Source: Cherax quadricarinatus
Taxonomy: Eukaryota > Arthropoda > Malacostraca > Decapoda > Parastacidae
Reading direction: 5' to 3'
DNA: 64,000 nt
Assembly (NCBI RefSeq): GCF_038502225.1
Contig: NC_091298.1
Coordinates: 27,621,963 to 27,685,962, forward strand
This document shows positions 16,391 through 27,629 of this stretch, piece after piece (within the stretch, counting starts at the first letter, position 1; each line of letters starts with the position of its first letter). The notes under the pieces are model-generated. The model had not been told where the DNA came from, searched no databases, and was given only the letters and a program-made list of their open reading frames with translations. The translations under genes and the position numbers were made by a program.

Positions 16391-17408
16391 GCTGTGCTTG
16401 TCCCTGAGGCTGTGCTTGTCCCAGAGGCTGTGCTTGTCCCTGAGGCTGTGCTTGTCCCTGAGGCTGTGCTTGTCCCTGAGGCTGTGCTTGTTCCTGAGGC
16501 TGTGCTTGTCCCTGAGGCTGTGCTTGTCCCTGAGGCTGTGCTTGTCCCTGAGGCTGTGCTTGTCCCTGAGGCTGTGCTTGTCCCAGAGGCTGTGCTTGTC
16601 CCTGAGGCTGTGCTTGTCCCTGAGGCTGTGCTTATCCCTGAGGCTGTGCTTGTCCCTGAGGCTGTGCTTGTCCCAGAGGCTGTGCTTGTCCCAGAGGCTG
16701 CACTTGTCCCCGAGGCTGTGCTTGTCCCTGAGGCTGTGCTTGTCCCTGAGGCTGTGCTTGTCCCAGAGGCTGTGCTTGTCCCAGAGGCTGTGCTTGTCCC
16801 AGAGGCTGTGCTTGTCCCTGAGGCTGTGCTTGTCCCTGAGGCTGTGCTTGTCCCTGAGGCTGTGCTTGTTCCTGAGGCTGTGCTTGTCCCTGAGGCTGTG
16901 CTTGTCCCTGAGGCTGTGCTTGTCCCTGAGGCTGTGCTTGTCCCTGAGGCTGTGCTTGTCCCAGAGGCTGTGCTTGTCCCTGAGGCTGTGCTTGTCCCTG
17001 AGGCTGTGCTTATCCCTGAGGCTGTGCTTGTCCCTGAGGCTGTGCTTGTCCCAGAGGCTGTGCTTGTCCCAGAGGCTGCACTTGTCCCCGAGGCTGTGCT
17101 TGTCCCTGAGGCTGTGCTTGTCCCTGAGGCTGTGCTTGTCCCAGAGGCTGTGCTTGTCCCAGAGGCTGTGCTTGTCCCAGAGGCTGCACTTGTCCCCGAG
17201 GCTGTGCTTGTCCCTGAGGCTGTGCTTGTCCCAGAGGCTGTGCTTGTCCCAGAGGCTGTACTTGTCCCCGAGACTGTGCTTGTCCCTGAGGCTGTGCTTG
17301 TCCCTGAGGCTGTGCTTGTTCCTGAGGCTGTGCTTGTCCCTGAGGCTGTGCTTGTTCCTGAGGCTGTGCTTGTCCCTGAGGCTGTGCTTGTCCCAGAGGC
17401 TGTGCTTT
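16391..17408. repeat. 18-bp minisatellite, ~56 copies, open in several frames
   Basis: The unit is gaggctgtgcttgtccct with variants at three main positions. 18 bp is six codons, so frames persist: plus-strand frames give (VPEAVL)n over 340 residues (16388-17410) and (LRLCLS)n within a 433-residue ORF (16149-17450). The minus strand gives (KHSLRD)n within 408 residues (16367-17593) and (QAQPQG)n. Rare variants repeat at exactly 378 bp (ttcctg at 16491 and 16869; cttatcc at 16631 and 17009), showing a 21-unit block duplication. Simultaneous opening of four frames argues that this is a DNA repeat, not a protein. Confidence 0.9.
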
Positions 17409-17454
17409 AAGTTGAGTCCACGGCCCCACGGCGTCAGCTGCTCTGCTTGAGGGA

Positions 17455-17612
17455 GCCACTTCTTCCTGTCAACCAGGGACGGAAGACTCTTCTTCCTCTC
17501 CACCAGAGACGGAATACTCTTCTTCCTCTCCACCAGGGACGGAAGACTCTTCTTCCTCTCCACCAGGGACGGAAGACTCTTCTTCCTCTCCACCAGGGAC
17601 GGAAGACTTCTC
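17455..17612. repeat. 30-bp minisatellite, 5 copies
   Basis: The unit contains ccaccagggacggaagactc with a 30-bp period. It is open in minus-strand frames as ten-residue repeats (KSLPSLVERK-type) but has no other support as a gene. Confidence 0.85.
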
Positions 17613-17664
17613 CATCATCGGGGTAGGAAGCTTCTCCAGCACCTGAGATGTAATACTGACAAGC

Positions 17665-18190
17665 TGGTGAAAAAGACACATGTGCAACACTGGTATTTTT
17701 ATTATGGAAACTGTACAACACAGGAGGCACTAGAAGAAATATATTTTTGACGTCATCAGTCCGTTATCCTTGGTAGGAGGTTGACGATCCCTCAAGCCTA
17801 AAGAATAGGCATGGGGCTAGATGTTATATACTGGAACTGATGAGGTGTAGCACTTGTAGATGAAGTCAATGGTGAAAGAATGGCATGCTAAACTGCTGTT
17901 TATCAAATGCAGAATACATCTCCTGTACCTAGACGCAGAGGTACAGCTGTAGTGTGACCTACTTCCACTTCCAGCTACCACAGGTCACATCTGCTCTAGT
18001 ATATAAGGTCTAGCTTCATTCCTATGTGTTGTGGTTGAGGGACTGAGCACATCCTGCCAAGGCTGACGAACTGATCACGTCAAAACATTCACTGTCTCCA
18101 GTATCATATTCTAATGAATCCGACTAAAGAAGCCTGATTTGCAGGCGAAAAGTTTCGGCAATAAATATACCCAAGTGTTGCACAGGAACC
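17665..18190. repeat. Family E foldback repeat, long copy
   Basis: The left end carries gacacatgtgcaacactggt. The right end (about 18127-18175) carries the inverted core gcgaaaagtttcggcaataa and cccaagtgttgcacag. Inverted termini about 500 bp apart fit a foldback element. It ends at the truncated start of the hAT pseudogene. Confidence 0.55.
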
Positions 18191-19310
18191 AGAGACGACA
18201 TCTTCAAAGAATTGCAAAAAAACTCTATTAAAAAATAACCTGGAGTGCAATAAACTGCAATAAATGACAACTGATGGAGGAAAGAACATATCTGTGGTGA
18301 AGAAAGATTTAGTTGGACAAATCACCAAAGCTTGTGAGGATGATGGATTCTCAAAGCCCATGTTTATGTACTGCGTTATCTATAAGAAAGCATCGTGCGG
18401 AAAATATGTGGATATGTCTTGCGTTCTGAAACCTGATGTTTCAGAAGTGAATTTCATTTGATCTCACGGGCTTAATCATCGCCAGTTTCGTAATTTTCTG
18501 AAAGAAATTGATTCTGAGTTAGCTGACTTGCCTTACTGACTTACTTGGCTTAGTTGTGAAAAGGCTCTATCATGATTCTTTCAGTTAAGAAAGGCAATTG
18601 ATTCACTTCTCACAAAGAAGAATCCTGGACTACTTTTATCAATCGCTGACTGGCTTTGGAAACTGGCATGTTTTGCAGACGTGACAAGCCATGTGAATCA
18701 GCTGAATCTGAAGTTGCAAGGTGAAACAAATTTGATTTGTGACGTATTCACGCATGTCAAGGCATTCAGGGCAAAATTAATGCTAGTTGAAGGACAGGTG
18801 AAAGTCTCTAACTTGGTTCATTTCTCATGTGAAAAATTTCATGAAGAAAGTGAAGCAAAATTTCCTTCTTCATTTGCAACAGAAATCATCAATGACTTGC
18901 AAAAAAACAATTTCAGTAACTATTTTCTGATATTGTTGGAAAAACAGATGAACTGAAGCTGTTTCTAACTCCATTTGACTGCAATGATGAAACATTCCCA
19001 TTTCAGTTTCAAATAGAAATTATTGATCTCCAACCAGATGACATGTTGAAAGAAAAGTATAAAAACAGGAAATCTGATCCAATTTTATAAATATTTGCAG
19101 CCTGGACAGTTTTCAAATTTGAAGCGATGTGCTTGTGGATTCGTATCAGATTTTTGGTACAACTTACCTTTGTGAGTAAACATTTTCAAAAATGTAAAAA
19201 ATCAAATCAAAATATAACACAAATTTATGTGATGAGCAGTTGAAGTTCACTCTAATAAATGATTCATCAAACTTGAAACTTCAGTTCAACGATATTTTGA
19301 AATTAAAAAT
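18191..19310 (+). pseudogene. hAT transposase pseudogene, GTF2IRD2/FAM200-like type
   Basis: Frameshifted translation gives, in order: MTTDGGKNISVVKKDLVGQI, then SKPMFMYCVIYKKASCGKY, then SHGLNHRQFRNFLKEI, WLSCEKALS, WLWKLACFADVTSHVNQLNL, DVFTHVKAFRAKL and finally YLCE-like, SKM and NLCDEQLKFTL segments. These are the catalytic-core and C-terminal motifs of hAT transposases of the group that gave rise to domesticated GTF2IRD2 and FAM200 proteins. The DGG motif carries a catalytic-type Asp, and YLCE..F is near the end. In-frame stops at about 18459 and 18537 and further breaks after 18954 make it dead. The N-terminal BED zinc finger is absent; a family E repeat abuts the truncated start. Confidence 0.9.
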
Positions 19311-19619
19311 TCAGCTCCATCATTTCCACTAATCTTGTACAAATTACGTAATCTTGTGTCAGCTTTTCTCATCTGCAGTTTAATAACTGATTATATTGTC
19401 AGAACACTGACTTATGTTTGACATTTTTACTCATTCTAAATCATTTCTCAGTGTAAGAACGGTATTGTTTCTTCATAATTGTCACATTTCTCTTATGTTC
19501 TTAATCATATTATGCTGATTAAAAAAATGATGCAAATTAAACTCCTTCATTTAAATTTTATTCATTCATTTACATTTATTTACAAGACAGATTTTTTCTT
19601 TGTCCCCCCAAAATGTGCA

Positions 19620-19668
19620 CAATATACGATGTGGCCCTCGTAGTGAAAAGTTTGGAGACGCATTACCT
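19620..19668 (+). mobile_element. hAT terminal region of the 18-19 kb element
   Basis: Reads tgtggccctcgtagtgaaaa then gtttggagacgcat. Read in reverse this is the common end of such elements (gtctccaaacttttcact followed by acgaggg). It probably marks the 3' end of the pseudogene's transposon. I did not find the opposite terminus. Confidence 0.5.
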
Positions 19669-20671
19669 GGATAACACACGATAGTCTTAAAGTTTTTTCG
19701 TGGGTGGAGCAAAAACATGATTTTTAAAAATCATTCGAGGAATATTGTGGTGATTAAATTTTGTTTCTTCGATTTTTTTTTTAAATTCGAGTTACTGGAA
19801 AATTTTTATTTCACCATACAACAGTTTCGTGTTGACAATGAAAGTTTATTTTATGAGGTTTTGGTATTTTGTCGATAATTCGTCGCTTATTTCTTTAATT
19901 TGTTTATTTTAATACATAAATATCATTATTATGCAATTGTCTGAGGCAAAAATAAATGATTAGATGAAACGTTTTAGCCGTTTGAAGACACAAAACACAT
20001 TATATCTTTATCTACAAATATCTGCACTTGAAGCTTAAGTATTTATAGAACAATCATGATTTTTTTATTTTATCCAGGAAGTTATTGTTCTTCGGTTCTA
20101 TGCCTTTACCTTGATCAGAATCATTTTAGAATATTATATTTTAGTGTTTTTTGTTGAAATTTTTGAAAAAAAAAAAGAATCAACTTCTGTTTTAACCAAA
20201 ATGTATTTTCACACTTTCTTTTGCACGAAAATTCTATTTACCCTTTTTTAATCGCGTGCACTTATCTGCAACGCTTTTCCTATGATCACTTTTCCTGTGC
20301 ATCTTTGAGTGTGTAACTATGTACGGGTGTAAGTAAATAAGAAAATATATGTGCAATGACGTATATGTAAGCATACATGCATGTATTTATGGGTTTAATT
20401 AAGCATATGTGGATGTAGGTATATACTGTATGTTGCCATGAAAAAAATAATATTCTTATTTTCAGGGCTTTCACCATGATAATTCTAGAGTGTTATATTC
20501 CCATGTATATACACACTCTCGCAATTAAAAAAAAAAGAATTGGACAATTTAAAGATATATGCTTTAAAGAGCATCCAATCTTATTCTGGAGAGAATTTGT
20601 TCCTCTTAGCAGACCACCTTGGTATGAACTTCTAAATTCTGTGTTGTCTGACAAATGTATTCTGATGTGCA
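19669..20671. other. AT-rich region without recognisable gene
   Basis: No coding potential or known element seen; several homopolymer A and T runs. Confidence 0.45.
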
Positions 20672-20830
20672 TTCATAGGGTTGCGCCAAACCCGTAGGTG
20701 GCATACAGCGCTGGGGGCAGGGGAGGCAATCACATTTGATCCGAGGAAATTCTGGCTCATTCCAATTATTTAGATCAAGAGCCCCTTACCGGCATCAAGA
20801 TACAGTATTCAAGAGACTCTCTGGAATTGT
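20672..20830 (+). repeat. Dispersed repeat G
   Basis: Reads gttgcgccaaacccgtaggt, then gcaggggaggcaatcacatt and, further on, gatcaagagccccttaccgg. I recall close relatives in decapod genomic sequences. Shorter pieces occur at about 588-625 and 63415-63462. No tail or target duplication could be fixed. Confidence 0.5.
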
Positions 20831-20870
20831 TACTCTTTTAAAGTGTATATTGTTTAGTGTCGCTGTTGCA

Positions 20871-20924
<54 letters not shown>
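20871..20924. repeat. (ATT)n microsatellite
   Basis: About 18 copies of the trinucleotide. Confidence 0.95.
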
Positions 20925-20927
<3 letters not shown>

Positions 20928-21329
20928 CCTGATGTGGTACCTTCAAGAGGGTCCTAATTTTATTTTGCTCATATCCTGAAAACGCCTTATCCAATAGGCT
21001 TTAAATTTTCAACACCTGTGTACGGAAATGAGTGCCAAATTCTAGGAACAAGTGGCACGTTCAGGTGCACTATTACCAAAGTAATTGAACCTATTCCCAG
21101 CATCGTGGAATGGATCAGATAATTTAAAAAATCCTCAGTGGCGGAGCTTCAAACGCTTTAAAAAAGTTCCAAAAAATACGACGAAGGAAAGTGAACTTTA
21201 AGTATACAGGTGAAAATTTGACCATTTTAACGTGTAAAATGTATGAAATTTTTATTCCCTTTAAATCACATTATATAAATTTCAGTTTATCTCTTCTGAA
21301 AAAAATTCGTAAGTAACCCCTGATGAATC

Positions 21330-21545
21330 TTATGACCAGGATGGAGCAAAACAGAATGACTCGGAGGATGTATAAATCTGTAGTGGAGGGAAAGTAGGAT
21401 AGGGATCGTTCTAGGGAAATTAGGAGGTGGGGGGAGGTAAAAGAGGTTTTATATGCCAAGGGCTTGAACATCCAATAGGTGTGTGTGTGAGTTTGTTAGA
21501 TAGTAGTGAGAGGAAGTAAGTGGTTTTTATGACTTGATGTTCTGT
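21330..21545 (+). pseudogene. Possible LINE C-terminal remnant
   Basis: Frameshifted translation gives RMTRRMYKSVVEGK and then a WGEVKEVLYAKGLNIQ-like segment. It resembles the extreme C-terminus of LINE RT proteins (RW.D.VKE.L..RGL). I recall this sequence as a frequent decapod repeat. No catalytic domain is present and the clade is uncertain. Confidence 0.4.
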
Positions 21546-21547
21546 TG

Positions 21548-21735
21548 AGTGGCGAGCAACATCACTGTATGTAGACCCAAAGTGGGCAAGCATGTTGAGT
21601 GCAACATCACTGTATGTGTAGACCCAGGGTGGGGAAGTATGGTGAGTGCAACATTTTATATAGACCCAGGGTGGGCAATACTGTGTGCGACAAACATCAA
21701 TGTATGTATACCCAGGGTGGACAAGCATGTTCATT
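21548..21735. repeat. ~50-bp degenerate minisatellite
   Basis: Four diverged units sharing gcaacatcactgtatgt, tagacccagggtgg and aagcatgttgagt. Unit lengths vary from about 40 to 55 bp. Confidence 0.75.
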
Positions 21736-22005
21736 CGCTAGCAACATTATTTCTCTGCATTTCTGAAATTTTATTTATCAAGGTTAAACCTAAAAAAAAT
21801 ATTTTGATGAAAATTGCTCTTAGTTTTCAAATAATTTTTAGTTTATAGAACATAACATAAACTTAGTTAATCTTATTTAGCCTATCGAAATTAAAAAAAA
21901 AAATCTCATTAGTATGATATTTTTTTCCATAATTTTTGTCATTCAAAATTTTCATCAAAATTCGAGAAGCTCTTTCAATGGCAAGAATGTCAGCGTTGAC
22001 GCGCG

Positions 22006-22300
22006 TTAACCACATCGCTGACGCGCGTTAACCACATCGTTGACGCGCAGTTTTGTCTCCGATGCTGTAGTGTTGGGTAGTGCTGCTCCGAGATGATCAC
22101 TGATCATGTCGGATCTAAGTTTTGATTTCCTTAGTTTCATAACAGGAAATATCTGTTCACACGTGTACGTTGACCTGGCAATACGAACATCTTTTGAGAG
22201 TGAATCTTCAGTTCTGTAAACGGATAATTCTTGAAGAGAGGCATGAAAACTGGGAAGCGTCAATAACTTGAATTGTTCTAAAAGCAACATATTACATCGC
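22006..22300 (-). pseudogene. hAT transposase C-terminal fragment
   Basis: An open stretch of 94 residues contains STYTCEQIFPVMKLRKSK followed by LRSDMISDHLGAAL and VNDVVNARQRC. The pattern TY.CEQ.F..MK..KS..RS...D.HL is the diagnostic C-terminal block of hAT transposases of the same broad type as the 18.2 kb copy. Upstream catalytic motifs are missing, so it is a fragment. A 26-bp tandem duplication (cgcgcgttaaccacatc) lies at its 3' end (22000-22052). Confidence 0.8.
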
Positions 22301-23574
22301 TCCTGATCAGAATATAAACAAATTTACATAACTTCTTTTCTTACATTGGAGACAGAATAGCTTTTCCTATATTGCTAGACAGTGGAGGGCCGGATAGAAC
22401 GCCTTGGCGGGCCGGATATTGCCCTCTCCTGATGTACGGTCTGGAACTCCATTTAGATTCCTAAACGCCATTCTTGTGTGTTCTAGTCTGGTGTACGTCG
22501 CTAGCGGTACTTCCTCTGTGAGTGTTTCTGAGGACACACTTGGCCAGACGTTAACAGCTAATTCATCCAGGCTTGATGCTCTGACCTGCTCTAAGTTGTG
22601 GTTGTAATATTTTGCTTTATATGTAGCTAAGTGTTCCTGTAATTCAAACAAGTGGATAGGATCAATTGCTCAGAATAGTGGCACGAGTCTAGTGGTCAAA
22701 ATATGATCAGGTTGACAGCCCAACGTACAAAAAGATATTACTTTACCCCGCGATAGTTCCACCCAGGATGGCCCAGGGCCCTGGGGCCAGCCAGGGTTTT
22801 TGTTGCTCTCTGAAGATTCTTTAAGCAATATGTGTTGGTAATGTACTGCCTAGTCATGATGATGATGACAGGTGTAGAGTACAAGAACAACAAAAAATAT
22901 AATTACCCTGACTTTATCAGTGCTTGTTAGGCGACCTTTATTCTCTAAAAGCCTTCCCAGTGTGTCTCTGCGTGTTTTCCCTTGCATGGTCATTGTCTTC
23001 ATCATTACGAGGATTTTCCTACGAACAGAATCTCGGGAAATCTGTGTATCACTCAGTGAAACGTAATTAACTTTCAGATGGTTTCATGCCAACGTGATTG
23101 CACCTTAACAGAGAGAAAGGGCACTTGTTTCGCTGTCAACACAGTTGCTCCTATTACCAGTACATGATACAAGTTTTACGTAACCGTAGTGATGAGGGTT
23201 CGTTTTGCAAGCGGTGGGCAAGATGTGTGTGTGGACAAATCTCCATACACCTGCTAACAGCGATAAATAAGTTAGTGGGAGTTAGTCGATTGTTGGGGGT
23301 GACGACCTGTGAAGCTGCTAATAAATGTACCTTCGACAGAGTTTACCTTTGAAATAAACTGAAGTAATTTAACAGCTCTTGCCTGCAAATTTAACTGTAC
23401 AAAAAATAAAAACAAAAACACAGTTAATCTTATTACCAGTACATGACCAAAGTTTTGGAATTTAATTCAGTTGAATACAAAATCATGAGATGCTCTAATT
23501 ACACCTATTAAGAGAGAATATATTTTTTTCCTCGAAAGGTAAATCAAATATTCTTAAGGAATCAAAATTTGTGT
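22301..23574. other. Region without recognisable gene
   Basis: 22378-22425 holds cagtggagggccggatagaa and a second gggccggat, reminiscent of hAT ends but unpaired. On the minus strand at about 23078-22860 there is a ~70-codon open stretch (SLSDTQISRDSVRRKI...) that I do not recognise. Nothing else stands out. Confidence 0.35.
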
Positions 23575-23579
23575 ATCCT

Positions 23580-24034
23580 CTGCCAGGATATACATTGCCA
23601 GGATATACACTGCCAGGATATACACTGTTGGGTTATACACTGTCGGGATATACACTACCAGGATATACACTGAGTTATACACTGCCAGGATATACACTGT
23701 TGGGTTATACACTGTCGGGATATACACTGCCAGGATATACACTGTCGGGATATACACTGCCAGGATATACACTGTTGGGCTATACACTGCCAGGATATAC
23801 ACTGTCGGGATATACACTGCCATGATATACACTGTCGGGATATACACTGTCGAGATATACACTGCCAGGATACACACTGTCGGGATATACACTGTCGAGA
23901 TGTACACTGACAGGATATACACTGTCGGGATATACACTGTCGGGATATACACTGTCGAGATATACACTGCCAGGATATATACTGTCGGGATACACACTGC
24001 CAGGATATACACTGTCGTGATATACACTGCCAGG
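23580..24034. repeat. 16-bp minisatellite, ~28 copies
   Basis: The unit is ggatatacactgccag with two main variants (gccag and gtcgg). A 16-bp period rotates all frames, giving open but meaningless ORFs on both strands. Confidence 0.9.
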
Positions 24035-24120
24035 GATGGCAAAACTGCAAGATTTGTAAAGCAAATTTGTCTTTAAAAGATTAAATTATTAGATCTAAAA
24101 CTTACCCAGTCATTACACCC

Positions 24121-24230
<110 letters not shown>

Positions 24231-24289
24231 ATACATTACTTGGTTAGGTTAAGAGTTCCTAACTTTATTTAGAAGCTGTTACCTATCTG

Positions 24290-24350
24290 GCCTGGTTATG
24301 GACCTGGCTGCGGGGGCGTTGACCCCCGGGAACACCCTCCATGTATATCT
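24290..24350 (-). repeat. Family H fragment
   Basis: Carries gcgggggcgttgacccccgg, the reverse complement of the core of the insertion at 34240-34385. A short, eroded copy. Confidence 0.6.
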
Positions 24351-24624
24351 CAGTTCATTTGAAAGCCTTTTTATTGTTACGATACATACAAATAGGGAAT
24401 AAGATGAATTTGGAGGCATCTGTGGTCCAGTGATTTCATTTGTTCAACTGATTTTATTTCATCGACGTTATTAAGTTGTACGAGCGCTCTCTCTCTCTCT
24501 CTCATTATATATTCTTAGGCCTTTTTTTTTATCAGTATTTTTAAAAGTCACAATTGCTGCAAAAAATATACCAATCCGAACTAGCATCAGATTTTTCACT
24601 ATTCTTTATAGATTCCTGTCATTA

Positions 24625-25108
24625 ACTGCTGGAGCTTTCTCCACCACTCACCTTCCTGCCGCCTGTGATGTAACTGCTGGAAGTTTCTCCACCACTCACC
24701 TTCCTGCCGCCTGTGATGTAACTGCTGGAGGTTTCTCCACCACTCACCTTCCTGCCGCCTGTGATGCAACTGCTGGAGGTTTCTCCACCACTCACCTTCC
24801 TGCCGCCTGTGATGCAACTGCTGGAGGTTTCTCCACCACTCACCTTCCTGCCGCCTGTGATGTAACTGCTGGAAGTTTCTCCACAATTCACCTTCCTGCC
24901 GCCTGTGATGTAACTGCTGGGGGTTTCTCCACCACTCACCTTCCTGCCGCCTGTGATGTAACTGCTGGAGGTTTCTCCACCACTCACCTTCCTGCCGCCT
25001 GTGATGCAACTGCTGGAGGTTTCTCCACCACTCACCTTCCTGCCGCCTGTGATGCAACTGCTGGAGGTTTCTCCACCACTCACCTTCCTGCCGCCTGTGA
25101 TGTAGCAC
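24625..25108. repeat. 48-bp minisatellite, 10 copies
   Basis: The unit includes actgctggaggtttctccac and ccttcctgccgcctgtgatg and has a 48-bp period. 48 is a multiple of three, so two minus-strand frames stay open for about 170 residues, giving 16-residue repeats (HHRRQEGEWWRNLQQL in one frame). No start context, promoter or flanking coding sequence supports a gene, and two frames being open at once argues against one. Confidence 0.9.
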
Positions 25109-25869
25109 CACACGACTGATGCATCCATTTTCCTAAATAAAAAATGGCATTTTTCGTGTTGTTTTATGATGTTCAGACTTAGTGTTACCAGCCTAGTACA
25201 GTAATGACTTTACACTATGAATACTGTATGTGTGTAGTCTTGGATATACAAGTTTATATATTTTCCCTTCCCCTCCCTTTTTCCTCTGCCGCGCTCTGTA
25301 ATGATGATTGTGCCTTCATAAATATTCCTTTATTCCTATGTTTGGGAGAGGCCATTCTGAGAGATAGCAGTTCCCAGGTAACAGTAACTCCAGTTCTGCT
25401 GGAACGAAACCTTTGAAACTTCAGTTGCTCCAGGTCCTTTAATGAAATAGTTGACGATATCATCAATGTCTTATTATACTGTAGTCTTCAACTAACACTT
25501 TGTATGTGACTCAGCTTGTGTGATGGACTGTGACAAGGAAACACAGCTAGCTTTTATTCCCACTATATAACTTTCATACAAAATAGGGTTGCAGCACACC
25601 ACTGATGTAGACAATTTTGTTGAAAAAATCATCATCACCTTTGTCTCTTATGTTACGTACCAAAAACATATCTTAAAACTTCAAAGGATATTCAGTCTTA
25701 CGATGTGAATATTCTCAGAGCCTCGTTAGAGCTTACGTATTAAGTTCCTCGAGCTGTACTCCTTACAACGTAGACAAAAGATAAATGATAATATACAACT
25801 AGAAGATTCTGAAGGTATTCGTCCCAAATCTACGCACTGAAATCAACATATGAAAAAAAAAAACTTGTT
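25109..25869. other. Region without recognisable gene
   Basis: No coding region, tandem array or known element recognised. Confidence 0.4.
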
Positions 25870-26180
25870 AGACGGTGAGAGATACCTCCGGGAGCTATGA
25901 GCGCAATGAGAGAGCACTCAGTAAGGGACCACGACACTTAAACACCCTCCTATCACAAATTAGGGAGATTACCAACAAACCCTTCCCTAGTTGTCTTCAA
26001 GATGAATCTCCACAAATCAATTACTGATGAGCCGAGCTGTAGTTCATGTGCTGGACTGCGGTCGGTGGGCTCCAACAGCCTGATCGATAAAGTTAGCAAT
26101 TAAGAGGCTTGTTGTGGTACCGGGCCGCTGGGACGGCTACCTCCGGAAGAGACTATAGGTAACCTTCAGGTAACACTGTA
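25870..26180 (+). repeat. Family H-related retroelement 3' end
   Basis: 26010-26176 shares blocks with the reverse complement of the 34240 insertion: ccaacagcctgatcgataaa, accgggccgc and a caggtaa end. Upstream (25870-26010) translates to VRDHDTLNTLLSQIREITNK and SLVVFKMNLHK, reminiscent of a LINE RT C-terminus. H may therefore be the 3' end of a larger LINE. This is inference. Confidence 0.4.
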
Positions 26181-26779
26181 TTACCAGAAGACTCTTCCCT
26201 TTCCCCAGCCTCAAGGAAAACAGTGACATATAATTATGCAATTTTTGTATATGCTCATTTTGTATTTTGGGTCAAAACTTACGTCCCATCCCAACCTTCC
26301 TAAGAACTTTACATGACTGTATTTCACTGGTTCCTCGAGGCGATGGTTGAAGGTCATATATAAGTGACCTAACATACAGGAGCTTCTTGAGAAGCCTCTC
26401 CAGTACCAAGGACGTTTTAAATAATAGTTTACATGCAGAAACATACATATCTTTTTATCAAAGGTAAAACGTTACAACAATCTTAAATGTGTTCGATATT
26501 CAACTCTTAATGGCATAAAATAAAAGCCCCGAGGTGTCCATATCACTGAGCAGTGCCATTTACCTCGTGGGTAAATATACCACAACAGATGTAGTACATA
26601 ATACCTCAGCTCACTGAGCCTCCACTGACGCTATCGTCCATATCACTGGCTCTTTCATTACGTAATTTCATCAAATCTTGCAATCTTTTGTGTGATGCCA
26701 GAAGCTTTAGTTGCAATGCATTGAGATTGTTCAGATAAATTAATATCAGATTTACTACAAATGTTTTTTGCAGGATAGT
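26181..26779. other. Region without recognisable gene
   Basis: No supported feature seen. Confidence 0.4.
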
Positions 26780-26960
26780 GGTTAGCGAAGACGACTCGCA
26801 TCGGAAAAGTCCCACGGCAAGACGCTGCCGCTGTTCAACTAGCGGTAAATAGGTACCCGGGTTTTATTGAATGTCGTGGGTCACATCCTGGGTGATGGTC
26901 AAATGGGTTTCCTGTCTTCGACTCAGGTATACCAAATACCATTCTAAAATACAATGCCGG
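26780..26960 (+). repeat. Dispersed repeat, decapod-type
   Basis: Contains gttcaactagcggtaaatag followed by gtacccgggttttat and gtcgtgggtcacatcctggg. I recall this block as widespread in decapod genomic DNA. An A-box-like ggttagcgaagacgactcg lies at the left, so a tRNA-like origin is possible. Confidence 0.4.
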
Positions 26961-27317
26961 GGTGTGTGTTTATACTCCTTTCCATACACAATTTAGTCTT
27001 CCCTCTCCATGAGTTGTTACACCAGCCTGCCGCATATGTAGGTACGTGAATCCTGGCTACCATCCTAGTAACTGCTTCTTCAACCTCACTTTCTCTGTGT
27101 CTTATACAACGCAAGTCTATTGTAATGAGTAAATATAATTTGCTATCTCTTAACTTATCTCTCTCATTAAATTCATCCTCAAGGTTTTAATCGATGTTTT
27201 CCTTATAATCTAATACAACGTTTTTTTCCAACTCTCTTATCTGTGTTTTGGTGTGTGCTATTTCTGCCAGTGTGTCAGCTCCCTCATTCCCTGCCACGTT
27301 ATAATGATGGTATCCAG

Positions 27318-27365
27318 GGGCGGCCCGTCCACACAGGCGAACTAGGCGCTCGCCTGCGGCTCAGT
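27318..27365 (+). mobile_element. hAT-like terminus
   Basis: Starts caggggcggcccgtccacac and continues with aggcgctcgcctgcggc. CAGGGGCGGC and an AGGCG..CGCC inner block are typical of one group of hAT transposon ends. The opposite end was not found before the 40-bp satellite starts. Confidence 0.4.
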
Positions 27366-27629
27366 GTTTAGTGGACTGCAAAATTAGAGGAAAAAATTTA
27401 AATTTGAAACTAAAATTAAAAAAGGTAAAGTGGGAAACATAAATAACGAAATGTGTCTTTATTTACATTCATGTGAGAATAGTGAAAAAATGTAAGTTAT
27501 AATTCTTTTCTATTCATTTCTGAAAATTTATTTATATGTTAAAATGTATATTTTGGTGAAATTTGTTTTTAGTTTTCAAGTATTTACCAGTTTACCGGAC
27601 AGTTCAGCCTGGATTGTCTTGTGGAGGCA

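Noticed and set aside
16367..17593. 408-residue (KHSLRD)n ORF and 340-residue (VPEAVL)n ORF as repeat proteins
   Set aside because: Both arise from the same 18-bp DNA repeat, which is open in four frames at once; nothing upstream or downstream supports a gene.
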